NCBI RefSeq assembly: GCF_900199635.1
Contig: NZ_LT962687.1
Coordinates: 1,349,501 to 1,413,500, forward strand
From: Anaerotruncus massiliensis (ex Togo et al. 2026)
GTDB taxonomy: Bacteria; Bacillota; Clostridia; Oscillospirales; Ruminococcaceae
Reading direction: 5' to 3'
Length of the DNA stretch: 64,000 bases
Shown here: in pieces, positions 9,140-17,166 of the stretch
Numbering within the stretch: position 1 is the stretch's first letter
How the letters are laid out: each line of letters begins with the position of its first letter
Program-made: the position numbers and the translations under genes
Notes under the pieces: generated by a model
Databases searched by the model: none
Seen by the model: only the letters and a program-made list of their open reading frames with translations
What the model was told of the DNA's origin: nothing

Positions 9140-9236
9140 GAAAAAACCCCTTCCTGATTGGATACGCCCCCGCGAAAACGCAGGGGGGAACGGGGCCGTC
9201 TGCCCCGCCGTACACAGTCAGGAAGGGGAGACAGCC

Positions 9237-10502
9237 CTACAGCGCCTCGATCGCGTTGGCGAGGATCTGGTAGTTCTTCCAGATCGACTCGAGCGCCCAG
9301 TTTTCATTGGTCTTGTGGTAGGTGACCTCCTCGCCGGGGAAGAGCGCGCCGAACGCCACCGCGTTTTTGAAGGCGCGCGCGTAGGTGCCGCCGCCCGTCG
9401 AGGCGGGCGGGTCGTCCCGGCCGGTGCACTCTTTGTAAACCGCCTGCAGGGTGGCCACGAGGGGGGAGTCCTTTTCCACGTAGAGGGGAGGCTGGAAGAA
9501 CTCGTTCTCCACCGAGAAGCCGAACGGCGCGACGGCCTTTGCGAGCGCCTCCACCACCTGCGCGTCGGTGAAGGTCACCGGCACGCGGATGTCGCATTTG
9601 AGCTCGGCGGAGCGGGCGTCCACCTTGGCGATCGAGGGATTCACCGTTAGTCTGCCCGAAGGCTCGTCGGAAAATGCGACGCCGAATTTTTCGGGCCCCG
9701 CGTTTTCCATAAGACGGAGGAAGGGATGGTCGATCCCCTTGGCGCGCAGCTCGTCGCAGAGCTTCACAAGCGCGTTGACGCCGAGATGGGGGGCCATCGC
9801 GTGGGACGCCTTTCCCGCCGCCTCGTAACGGACGCCGCCGGCCTCCGCTTCCGCGTGGGCGGGCACGACGTTGTAGGCGTTCGGACAGGAGATCGAAAGG
9901 GGCTTCACGCCCTCGTCGAGCGCGCGGTAAATGCGCACGTGCAGGATGCCCTTTTCCGCATAGGTGACGGGATACTCGGAGTCGGGGGTGAAGGCGCAGT
10001 CGGGGGCCTCCTCGGTTTTGCGGTAGCGGGCCATGCACCGCCAGTCGCCCGCCTCCTCGTCGCCGCCGAGGATGAGGCGCACCCGCTTGCCGGGCGTGAG
10101 ACCGCTGTCCGCGACCGCCTTCATGGCGTAGAGGGCGGTCATGGCGGGGCCCTTGTCGTCGCAGGCGCCGCGCCCGTAGAGGCGGCCGTCGATCACGGTG
10201 CCGTCGAAGGGGGGCGCGAGCCAGCCGTCCTCCTCGACGGGGACGGTGTCCACGTGGGCGATGATGCCGACGAGCCGGCTGCCCTCGCCCATCTCGATCC
10301 AGCCGCAGTAGCCGTCGAGGTTTTTGGTGCGGAAGCCGAACTTCCGGCCGAGCGCCAGCATGTATTCGAGCGCGTCGTATACGCCCTTGCCGAGCGGCGC
10401 TTCGTCGGTGACGGGGCCGCAGCCGCCGTTGACGCTCTTGATCTGTAAGAGCCCCCGCAGATCGGCGAGGAACTGTTTTTCATTCAGAGGATAATGTTTC
10501 AT
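9237..10502 (-). CDS. Sapep/PepV-like M20 dipeptidase
   Basis: Metal-dependent cytosolic dipeptidase of the M20 family, 421 residues. Metal and catalytic motifs are all present: HVDTVP (His83, Asp85), GRGACDDKGP (about 111-120), GGDEEAG (about 146-152) and DSEYPV (about 174), with a C-terminal TGGGTYAR and a late His. ATG is preceded by AAAGGAG. It is the first gene of the peptide-uptake cluster with the OPT transporter and PqqD-like gene. PepV and Sapep enzymes of this type cleave dipeptides with D- or beta-amino acids as well as ordinary ones; the substrate is not decided here. Confidence 0.92.
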   Translation of the reverse strand: MKHYPLNEKQFLADLRGLLQIKSVNGGCGPVTDEAPLGKGVYDALEYMLALGRKFGFRTKNLDGYCGWIEMGEGSRLVGIIAHVDTVPVEEDGWLAPPFDGTVIDGRLYGRGACDDKGPAMTALYAMKAVADSGLTPGKRVRLILGGDEEAGDWRCMARYRKTEEAPDCAFTPDSEYPVTYAEKGILHVRIYRALDEGVKPLSISCPNAYNVVPAHAEAEAGGVRYEAAGKASHAMAPHLGVNALVKLCDELRAKGIDHPFLRLMENAGPEKFGVAFSDEPSGRLTVNPSIAKVDARSAELKCDIRVPVTFTDAQVVEALAKAVAPFGFSVENEFFQPPLYVEKDSPLVATLQAVYKECTGRDDPPASTGGGTYARAFKNAVAFGALFPGEEVTYHKTNENWALESIWKNYQILANAIEAL

Positions 10503-10584
10503 GTCCAGGCTCCTTTTGTTGGGATATTGTTAGGGTTGCCGTACTTTCCTAGAATATCACAAACCGTTCCGCATTTCCAGCCGC

Positions 10585-10614
10585 TTGCGCCAAAAGGCCC
10601 TTTTGCGGTAAAAT
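10585..10614 (+). promoter_or_regulatory. Probable promoter of the GNAT gene
   Basis: TTGCGC (10585-10590), 18-bp spacer, TAAAAT (10609-10614), about 30 bases before the ATG. Confidence 0.55.
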
Positions 10615-10644
10615 ACCCGTAGCAAGGATAGAGGGGGAAACGCG

Positions 10645-11145
10645 ATGGTGCGTCCTGCAAAACCGGACGAGCTCGGCAGGATTCTGGAGATTTACGCGGC
10701 GGCCCGACGGTATATGGCGGAAAACGGCAACCCGGCGCAGTGGGGGAGCTCCTATCCGCGTCGGGAGCTGCTCGAGGAAGACCTCAGGCGCGGGCAGCTT
10801 TACGTCGTCACGGAGGGCGATAAGATCCACGGCGCGTTCGTGCTGGCGCTGGGGGAGGAGACGACCTATGCGGAGATGGAAAACGGGGCGTGGGAGCATG
10901 ACGGGCCCTACGGCACGATCCACCGGGTCGCCGGCGACGGCACGGGAAAGGGCGTCTTCGCCCAGTGCGTGGCGTATTGCCGGGGGCGGATGGAGTGCCT
11001 GCGGATCGACACCCATGAAAGGAACGGCACGATGCGGCATCTGATCGAAAAGCACGGCTTCGCGCGGCGCGGCGTCATCCATGTGGAGGACGGCAGCCCG
11101 CGGATCGCGTATGAATTTGACGGGGCTTCGGGAGAAAACGGGTAA
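10645..11145 (+). CDS. GNAT-family N-acetyltransferase
   Basis: Predicted acetyl-CoA-dependent acetyltransferase of 166 residues. The N-terminal RPAKPDELGRILEIYAAAR, a central TIHRVAGDGTGKGVFAQ (acetyl-CoA-binding loop, with the Q/R-x-x-G-x-G/A motif in the variant form found in clostridial GNATs) and IDTHERNGTMRHLIEKHGF are the usual landmarks. The start is supported by AGGGGGAAA eight bases upstream. It is apparently monocistronic. The acceptor substrate cannot be told. Confidence 0.87.
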   Translation: MVRPAKPDELGRILEIYAAARRYMAENGNPAQWGSSYPRRELLEEDLRRGQLYVVTEGDKIHGAFVLALGEETTYAEMENGAWEHDGPYGTIHRVAGDGTGKGVFAQCVAYCRGRMECLRIDTHERNGTMRHLIEKHGFARRGVIHVEDGSPRIAYEFDGASGENG

Positions 11146-11155
11146 ATTTGGCGTG

Positions 11156-11184
11156 TTGACTTTTGGGGCAGCGTGGGGTAGAAT
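11156..11184 (+). promoter_or_regulatory. Promoter of the radical-SAM DNA-repair operon
   Basis: TTGACT (11156-11161), 17-bp spacer, TAGAAT (11179-11184); transcription start expected near 11191, inside the LexA box. Confidence 0.8.
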
Positions 11185-11191
11185 AGGAAGA

Positions 11192-11203
11192 GAACGTATG
11201 TTC
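11192..11203. promoter_or_regulatory. LexA (SOS) box
   Basis: GAACGTATGTTC is a perfect GAAC-N4-GTTC palindrome, the core of the Gram-positive LexA operator. It lies directly downstream of the -10 element, where bound LexA would block initiation. Confidence 0.8.
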
Positions 11204-11220
11204 TATGGAGGATCACCCAC

Positions 11221-12531
11221 ATGGACCTGATGGAAAAACTGGAAATTCTTTCAGACGCCGCCAAGTACGACGCGGCCTGCACCTCGTCGGGCGTCGACCG
11301 CAAGGGGGAGAAGGGCGGCATCGGAAGCTGCGTAAAGGCGGGCATCTGCCACAGCTTCGCCTCCGACGGCCGGTGTATCTCACTTTTAAAGGTGCTGATG
11401 ACCAACTCCTGCGTCTACGACTGCAAATACTGCGTCAACCGCCGCTCGAACGACGTGCGCCGCACGGCGTTCACTCCGCGCGAGCTGGCCGAACTGACGA
11501 TCCAGTTCTACCGCCGCAACTATATCGAGGGGCTCTTCCTCTCGTCGGGCATCCTCAAAAACCCCGATTACACCTGCGAGCGGATGATCCAGGCGCTGGA
11601 GATCCTGCGGGGCGAATACCGCTTCGGCGGCTACATCCACGCCAAGGCGATCCCCGGTGCGGACGACCGGCTGATCGCGCGGCTCGGGCTGCTGGCCGAC
11701 CGTATGAGCGTCAACATCGAGCTGCCGAGCCAGCAGAGCCTGGGGCGGCTCGCGCCCGACAAGTCGAAGGCCGACATTCTGCGCCCGATGGGGCTCATCC
11801 AGACGGGCATCGCGGAGAACTCCTCCGACCTCGTGCGCTACCGCCACGCGCCCAAATTCGCGCCCGCGGGCCAGAGCACCCAGATGATTATCGGCGCGAC
11901 GCCCGACAGCGACCTCCAGATCCTGCGGCTGACCCAGGGGCTCTACAGGAAATACGGGCTCAAGCGGGTGTTTTTTTCAGCGTACATGCCGGTGCAGGAG
12001 GACGCGCTGCTGCCCTCCCTCGACACCCGGCCGCCGCTTTTGCGGGAGCACCGGCTTTACCAGGCGGACTGGCTGCTGCGCTTCTACGGCTTCGACGCCT
12101 CCGAGCTGCTCGACGAGGGGCACCAGAGCTTCAACCCGCTCGTCGACCCCAAGTGCAACTGGGCGATCAACCACATGGACCAGTTCCCCGTCGAGGTGAA
12201 CCGCGCCCCCTATGAGATGCTGCTGCGGGTGCCGGGCGTCGGCGTCAAGAGCGCCCAGCGGATCGTGGCCGCGCGGCGGACAAGCACGCTCACCTTCGAA
12301 GGGCTCAAGCGCATCGGCGTGGTGCTGAAAAGGGCGCAATATTTCCTGCTCTGCTCGGGGAAGATGGCGGAGGGTCTCGTCGTCACCCCCGACGCGGTGC
12401 TGCGCGCGCTCATCTCCGAGCGGGACTACGAGCGGGCGCGGCTGCCGGAGGAGGCGCCCGAGCAGCTTTCGCTCTTTGACCGCAATCCAAACAGGGAGGA
12501 CGTGGTGCAGTGCCTGACCGGACAGATCTAG
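11221..12531 (+). CDS. Putative DNA modification/repair radical SAM protein (TIGR03916 type)
   Basis: 436 residues. The radical-SAM [4Fe-4S] motif CVYDCKYC (Cys64, Cys68, Cys71, a CX3CX2C spacing) follows a cysteine-containing N-terminal region (SCVKAGICHSFASDGRC). After the barrel comes a helix-hairpin-helix-like segment, LLRVPGVGVKSAQRIVAARR, typical of DNA-binding repair proteins, around residues 335-355. This architecture is that of the TIGR03916 family, which is always paired with a TIGR03915 protein; here that partner overlaps it by 22 bases. The reaction is uncharacterised as far as I know. A LexA box in the promoter supports a role in DNA damage. Confidence 0.92.
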   Translation: MDLMEKLEILSDAAKYDAACTSSGVDRKGEKGGIGSCVKAGICHSFASDGRCISLLKVLMTNSCVYDCKYCVNRRSNDVRRTAFTPRELAELTIQFYRRNYIEGLFLSSGILKNPDYTCERMIQALEILRGEYRFGGYIHAKAIPGADDRLIARLGLLADRMSVNIELPSQQSLGRLAPDKSKADILRPMGLIQTGIAENSSDLVRYRHAPKFAPAGQSTQMIIGATPDSDLQILRLTQGLYRKYGLKRVFFSAYMPVQEDALLPSLDTRPPLLREHRLYQADWLLRFYGFDASELLDEGHQSFNPLVDPKCNWAINHMDQFPVEVNRAPYEMLLRVPGVGVKSAQRIVAARRTSTLTFEGLKRIGVVLKRAQYFLLCSGKMAEGLVVTPDAVLRALISERDYERARLPEEAPEQLSLFDRNPNREDVVQCLTGQI

Positions 12532-13322
12532 TCTACCTCTGTGAGGAGAGCCTGGAAGGGACGCTCTGCTGCGTCTACGAGAGCTACACCCGCCGGGAGG
12601 TCCCTTTCGACATCCTGCCGGAGGGCACGCCCACCCTCTACCCGTCGCGCCCGGTCGTCTCCGACGAGGCCCACGCGGCGCGGGTGTGGCGTTCTCTTCT
12701 GAAGCTCGACCCGGAGGCCGCCGCCTGGGTGCGCGACGGCTGGTGCTCCTGCCTGGAGGGCCGGGAATACCGCGCCTACCGGTTTATCCGCGCCCTCTAC
12801 GCCCACGGCCCGCGTATCATGGGCAATCTCGCGGACCCCGACGTGGGGGAGTTTTTCAAGCTCGTTCGGTTCCAGCGCAATGAGGCGCACCTTATGAAGG
12901 AGTTTTTGCGGTTCGCCGACTACGGGGGCGCGCTCGTCTCGGTCATCGAGCCGAAGGCGCTCATCCTCGAGAGTCTCGTGCCCCACTTCACCGGCCGCTT
13001 CCCCGAGGAGCAGTTCATGATCTTCGACAAGACGCACGGATTCGCCCTCTTCTACCGCCCCTACGAGTGGGTGGTGCGCCCGGTGAGCGAGCTGGCGCTG
13101 CCCGTCGCGGACGCACAGGAGCGGAACTTCCGCGCCCTCTGGCGGCGGTATTACGACCGCATCGGCATCGAGGGGCGCTACAACCCCAAGTGCCGGATGA
13201 CCCACATGTACAAGCGGTTCTGGAAGAACATGCTCGAGATGGACCGCGAGACGGGCGTCCTGCGCGCCGACGAGCGCGCCCCGCTGGACGGCCCGTCCGG
13301 ACCACCGCTGCGGCTTGAATAG
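12510..13322 (+). CDS. TIGR03915-family putative DNA repair protein (DUF4130)
   Basis: 270 residues, the usual partner of the radical-SAM protein just upstream. It opens with LVYLCEESLEGTLCCVYESY and ends with NPKCRMTHMYKRFWKNMLEM, both close to the family pattern (an opening YxxxxEGxLxxVxxAY and a closing NP.LQ....P.RYWK). The DUF4130 domain, which is described as uracil-DNA-glycosylase-like, occupies the C-terminal part. Start is GTG at 12510, nine bases after AGGAGGA inside the preceding gene. The two are co-regulated from the SOS-type promoter. The chemical role is unknown. Confidence 0.9.
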   Translation: MPDRTDLVYLCEESLEGTLCCVYESYTRREVPFDILPEGTPTLYPSRPVVSDEAHAARVWRSLLKLDPEAAAWVRDGWCSCLEGREYRAYRFIRALYAHGPRIMGNLADPDVGEFFKLVRFQRNEAHLMKEFLRFADYGGALVSVIEPKALILESLVPHFTGRFPEEQFMIFDKTHGFALFYRPYEWVVRPVSELALPVADAQERNFRALWRRYYDRIGIEGRYNPKCRMTHMYKRFWKNMLEMDRETGVLRADERAPLDGPSGPPLRLE

Positions 13323-13330
13323 GTGATGGA

Positions 13331-13362
13331 AGAGGCCCCGCCGGGTTCCCGGCGGGGCCTCT
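13331..13362. terminator. Hairpin between convergent units
   Basis: 15-bp stem (13331-13345 with 13348-13362) between the repair operon and the leftward PstS-like gene; T-tracts on both sides are weak. Confidence 0.65.
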
Positions 13363-13365
13363 TCT

Positions 13366-14562
13366 CTATGGGTTGATTCCGGCATAGCCGGTCCGTTCAA
13401 TCAGCTCCTGCCCCTCGGGGGAGAGGATCCATTCGAGCAGCGCGTCGATCTGCTCGGTGCTCTGGGTGGTGGCGGCGTAGAATTCGCTCGTCAGCGGGTA
13501 GCGGCCCGCCCGGATGTTCTCCACCGTGGGCGCGACGCCGTCCACCGCGAGCAGCTTGATGCCCTTGTTGCCGACCAGCTGGTCGGCATAGTAGCGGAAG
13601 GAGAAGCCGATCGCGTTCTTGTGGTTGCGGTAGTCGGAGGTCCGCTCGATGATCCCGGACATGAGGTCCTCGACCTGCTCGGTGGGCGGCGTCATCAGGG
13701 GCGCGTCCCCCATGAAGCGGACCAGCGCGCTCTGGCTTCCGCTGCCCTGGTTGCGCTGGAAAGCGAGGATCGGCTCGTCGCGTCCGCCGACCTCCTTCCA
13801 GTTGGTGATCCCGCCGGAATAGATGCCCCTGATCTCCTCCGAGGTGAGGCTTTCGACGGGGTTATTACGGTTGACGAAAAAGACGAACCCCTCCCGGCCG
13901 ATCGGCGTGAAGCGCAGTTCCCGGCCTTCCGCGCGGGCCTCCCCGATCTGTTCCTCCGACGGGTACGCGCCGAACATCACGTCCACCTCGCCTTTGGCGA
14001 GCAGAGCGTAGCCGCCGATCGTGTTGTGGAACTGGAAGGGGCCGTCCGCCGAGCCGAGCGGGAGAATGTCGGACGGATAGACCGCGCCCACAAAGGCGGA
14101 ATAGACCGGGAACAGGGCGGTCGCGCCGTCCACCACCGGGAGCGGCTCGCCGAGCCGCAGGCTTGCCGGGCCATCCAGCCGCGCGACCTTGGAATCCTGC
14201 GCGAAGGGCAGGTAATCGGCCGTGTCGAAGGGCGCGCCGTCTTCGACCGTCAGGTAGCGGTCGTAGGCGTTGTGTGCGAATTGGACGCCCAGGCAGACGG
14301 CGGAAAGCAGGACGACCCCTGCGAAGACGATCCCCACATTCCTCCGGGCCCTGCCCGGACGCAGCAGAATCAGCAGGATGCAGAATACGGCTGCGGCGAT
14401 CGGCAGCAGGGCGAAGAGGACGGAATAACCGGTGGCCAGGGTCAGCAGGAAAAGATAGAGCGCGGCGATCGGGGCCGCGAACACGAGCAGCAGGATGGCC
14501 GCCGTCTGCAAGACGGCGGATGGTTTTCGACCGGAATCGTTCACAGGAGGGCCCCCATTCAC
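13366..14562 (-). CDS. Membrane-anchored PstS-like substrate-binding protein
   Basis: Periplasmic-binding-protein fold of the phosphate-binding (PBP-like, PstS) type, about 398 residues. Instead of a lipoprotein signal it begins with three hydrophobic segments (about residues 17-40, 43-62 and 72-92), so the binding domain is tethered by a small membrane domain. Landmarks are FHNTIGGYALLAKGEVDVMFG, LTSEEIRGIYSGGITNWKEVGG and RNQGSGSQSALVRF, the last two close to PstS phosphate-site sequences. No pstCAB genes are near. Start uncertain: GTG at 14562 or 14544, both with weak binding sites; an ATG at 14649 is less likely. It may act as a sensor rather than a transporter part. Confidence 0.82.
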   Translation of the reverse strand: MNGGPPVNDSGRKPSAVLQTAAILLLVFAAPIAALYLFLLTLATGYSVLFALLPIAAAVFCILLILLRPGRARRNVGIVFAGVVLLSAVCLGVQFAHNAYDRYLTVEDGAPFDTADYLPFAQDSKVARLDGPASLRLGEPLPVVDGATALFPVYSAFVGAVYPSDILPLGSADGPFQFHNTIGGYALLAKGEVDVMFGAYPSEEQIGEARAEGRELRFTPIGREGFVFFVNRNNPVESLTSEEIRGIYSGGITNWKEVGGRDEPILAFQRNQGSGSQSALVRFMGDAPLMTPPTEQVEDLMSGIIERTSDYRNHKNAIGFSFRYYADQLVGNKGIKLLAVDGVAPTVENIRAGRYPLTSEFYAATTQSTEQIDALLEWILSPEGQELIERTGYAGINP

Positions 14563-14670
14563 AGGTTTCTTGGAACGACTCCATATTACCAGAAAAACGG
14601 ACGGGCGGCAAGCCTGGAGACGCGGGTGAAAAATCAGGAACGCTCCCACATCGAGGAGAATAGGCTAATA

Positions 14671-14692
14671 GGGGGCAATCCACAAAGCCCCC
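14671..14692. promoter_or_regulatory. Inverted repeat upstream of feoAB
   Basis: GGGGGC (14671-14676) and GCCCCC (14687-14692) with a 10-base A-rich loop, 30 bases before the feoA start. It could be an operator or mRNA hairpin; no clear promoter hexamers were found. Confidence 0.35.
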
Positions 14693-14721
14693 GAAATTCA
14701 GATAGATTTGGAGAAGAAACC

Positions 14722-14961
14722 ATGAACCAAGATATGATCCCTTTAAACCGCGTGCCGGAAGGGCGCGTCGCACGGGTCATCGACCTGTTTACCACCGGAA
14801 ATATGCGGCGGAGGCTGCAGGACATCGGACTGATTGAGGGGACCGACGTCGAGTGCCTGCAAAAGAGCCCCGCCGGGGACCCGGTCGCCTATTACATTCG
14901 CGGGGCGGTCATCGCGCTGCGCTCGGAGGATTCCCAAAACATACTGGTGCGCTGCAACTAA
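14722..14961 (+). CDS. feoA: FeoA ferrous iron transport accessory protein
   Basis: 79-residue SH3-like FeoA that assists the FeoB transporter at the cytoplasmic membrane. It shows the family order: MIPLNRVPEG, then RRRLQDIGLIEGTDVEC, then VAYYIRGAVIALRSEDSQNILV. The ATG at 14722 is preceded by TTGGAGAAG. feoB starts 25 bases after the stop, a typical feoAB operon. Confidence 0.93.
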   Translation: MNQDMIPLNRVPEGRVARVIDLFTTGNMRRRLQDIGLIEGTDVECLQKSPAGDPVAYYIRGAVIALRSEDSQNILVRCN

Positions 14962-14986
14962 AACGACGACATAGGGGGAGATTTCA

Positions 14987-17131
14987 GTGGGCTTAACATC
15001 CGGTTCCACGGGAAAACGTGCGGTCGACAGCGGCTTTGTCATCGAAAGGGGCGCGGGCGAACGGGTCATCGCGCTGGCGGGCAACCCGAATGTCGGAAAA
15101 AGCACGGTTTTTAACGAGCTGACCGGGCTCAACCAGCATACCGGCAACTGGCCGGGCAAAACGGTCACGAACGCGCAGGGGCGCTATACCCACAAAGGCC
15201 GCGAGTACATCATGGTGGACATCCCGGGTACTTATTCGCTGATGGCGCATTCGGTGGAGGAGGAGGTCGCGCGGGACTTCATCTGCTTCGGGGACCCCGA
15301 CGCGGTGGTGGTCGTGTGTGACGCGACCTGCCTCGAACGCAACATGAACCTCGTCCTCCAGACGCTGGAGATCACCGACCGCGTCGTCGTCTGCGTGAAC
15401 CTGATGGACGAGGCGCGGAAAAAACACATCGAAATCGACTTTGGAAAGCTCTCGGAGAACCTCGGCGTACCGGTCGTGGGCGCGAGCGCGCGCAGCCGGG
15501 AGGGACTCGACGAGCTGATGGACGCCGTGGGACGTGTGGTGGAGAGCGACCGCTGCGAGCCGGTCCGCCTGCGGTATCCGCAGGCGGTGGAGGACGCGCT
15601 CGCACTGCTCGCGCCCGCCGTGGAACCGCTCTGCACGGGCGGGATCCCCGCCCGCTGGATCTCCCTCAAGCTGCTCGCGGACGATACCCAGCTGATCGAA
15701 GCGCTGGGAAGCTATCAGAGATGCAACCTCCTCGCCAACGACGGCGTCGCGTCCGCGCTTCAGCGGGCGCGCGCTCTGCTGGCGGGGCAGGGGTTCTCCA
15801 TTGAAAAGCTGCGGGACATCATCGTTTCCTCCATTGTCCTCCACGCCGAGGAGACCTGTTCGGACGTCGTGACATTCCGCAGGGAGGGCTACAACGACCG
15901 CGACCGCCGGCTTGACCGTATCCTCACCAGCCGTGCCACCGGCATCCCGGTGATGCTCCTGATGCTCGCCGTCGTCTTCTGGCTGACGATCACCGGCGCG
16001 AACTATCCCTCCCAGCTGCTGGCGGACGCCCTCTTCTGGGTGCAGGACCGCCTGACGGAATTCTTCGTCTGGATGGGCGCGCCCCTCTGGGTGAACAGCC
16101 TGCTGGTCGAAGGGGTTTACAGGGTGCTTGCATGGGTCGTTTCCGTCATGCTGCCCCCGATGGCGATCTTTTTCCCGCTCTTTACCCTCCTGGAGGACTC
16201 CGGCTACCTGCCGCGCATCGCCTTCAACCTCGACCGCGGCTTCAAACGCTGCCACGCGTGCGGCAAGCAGGCCCTGACCATGTGCATGGGCTTCGGATGC
16301 AACGCGGCGGGGATCACCGGCTGCCGCATCATCGATTCGCCGCGGGAACGCCTGATCGCGATTATCACGAATAATTTTGTTCCCTGCAACGGGCGGTTCC
16401 CGACCCTTATCGCAATCATCACGATGTTTTTCGTCGGGGGCGCGATGGGCGCGTTTTCCTCCGTCGTCTCGACCCTGATCCTCACCGCGGTCATCGTGCT
16501 CGGCGTGCTGATGACCTTTGCGGTGTCGGCGCTCCTCTCCCGCACGATCCTCAAGGGGGTGCCGTCCTCCTTTACCCTCGAGCTGCCGCCCTACCGCCGT
16601 CCGCAGATCGGCAAGGTGATCGTCCGCTCGATCTTCGACCGGACCCTCTTCGTGCTCGGGCGCGCGATTGCCGTCGCGGCGCCGGCGGGGCTCGTCATCT
16701 GGGTGATGGCCAACGTCACCGTCGGGGATATGAGCCTGCTGGCCCACTGCGCGGGCTTCCTCGATCCCTTCGCGCGGCTGCTCGGGCTGGACGGTGTGAT
16801 CCTCATGGCGTTCATCCTCGGGTTCCCGGCCAACGAGATCGTCGTGCCGATCATCATCATGGCCTATCTCGCGACGGGGAGCATCCTCGATTTCGACAAT
16901 CTCGCACAGCTCAAGACGCTGCTCGTCGACAACGGCTGGACCTGGCTGACGGCGGTGTGCACAATGCTCTTTTCGCTGATGCACTGGCCCTGCTCGACGA
17001 CCTGCCTGACCATCCGCAAGGAGACGCAGAGCTGGAAGTGGACGGCGGTCTCCTTCCTCGTGCCGACGGTGATCGGCATGATCGTCTGCTTCCTCGTCGC
17101 GGGCGCGGCCCGGCTGCTCGGGCTGGCATGA
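14987..17131 (+). CDS. feoB: FeoB ferrous iron transporter
   Basis: GTP-dependent Fe(II) uptake transporter, 714 residues. The N-terminal G domain has GNPNVGKS (residues 32-39), DIPGTYSL, NLMDEA and a guanine-dissociation-inhibitor helical domain. From about residue 320 there are two Gate regions and eight or so membrane helices, with the conserved cysteine stretch CHACGKQALTMCMGFGCNAAG and the NNFVPCNGRFP loop. Start is GTG at 14987, eight bases after AGGGGGAG. It has about 20 residues before the usual FeoB N-terminus. No Fur/DtxR site could be identified by eye. Confidence 0.96.
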   Translation: MGLTSGSTGKRAVDSGFVIERGAGERVIALAGNPNVGKSTVFNELTGLNQHTGNWPGKTVTNAQGRYTHKGREYIMVDIPGTYSLMAHSVEEEVARDFICFGDPDAVVVVCDATCLERNMNLVLQTLEITDRVVVCVNLMDEARKKHIEIDFGKLSENLGVPVVGASARSREGLDELMDAVGRVVESDRCEPVRLRYPQAVEDALALLAPAVEPLCTGGIPARWISLKLLADDTQLIEALGSYQRCNLLANDGVASALQRARALLAGQGFSIEKLRDIIVSSIVLHAEETCSDVVTFRREGYNDRDRRLDRILTSRATGIPVMLLMLAVVFWLTITGANYPSQLLADALFWVQDRLTEFFVWMGAPLWVNSLLVEGVYRVLAWVVSVMLPPMAIFFPLFTLLEDSGYLPRIAFNLDRGFKRCHACGKQALTMCMGFGCNAAGITGCRIIDSPRERLIAIITNNFVPCNGRFPTLIAIITMFFVGGAMGAFSSVVSTLILTAVIVLGVLMTFAVSALLSRTILKGVPSSFTLELPPYRRPQIGKVIVRSIFDRTLFVLGRAIAVAAPAGLVIWVMANVTVGDMSLLAHCAGFLDPFARLLGLDGVILMAFILGFPANEIVVPIIIMAYLATGSILDFDNLAQLKTLLVDNGWTWLTAVCTMLFSLMHWPCSTTCLTIRKETQSWKWTAVSFLVPTVIGMIVCFLVAGAARLLGLA

Positions 17132-17132
17132 C

Positions 17133-17166
17133 AAAAAAGCGTCCCGCATTCAAGCGGGACGCTTTT
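17133..17166. terminator. Bidirectional terminator between feoB and the LDH-like gene
   Basis: Stem AGCGTCCCGC/GCGGGACGCT flanked by AAAAA on the left and TTTTT on the right, so it can stop transcription from both sides. Confidence 0.92.

Noticed and set aside
14993-17149. 718-codon open frame on the minus strand opposite feoB
   Set aside because: It is the codon-position shadow of feoB in GC-rich DNA; feoB has a full set of GTPase and membrane motifs, the antisense frame has none.
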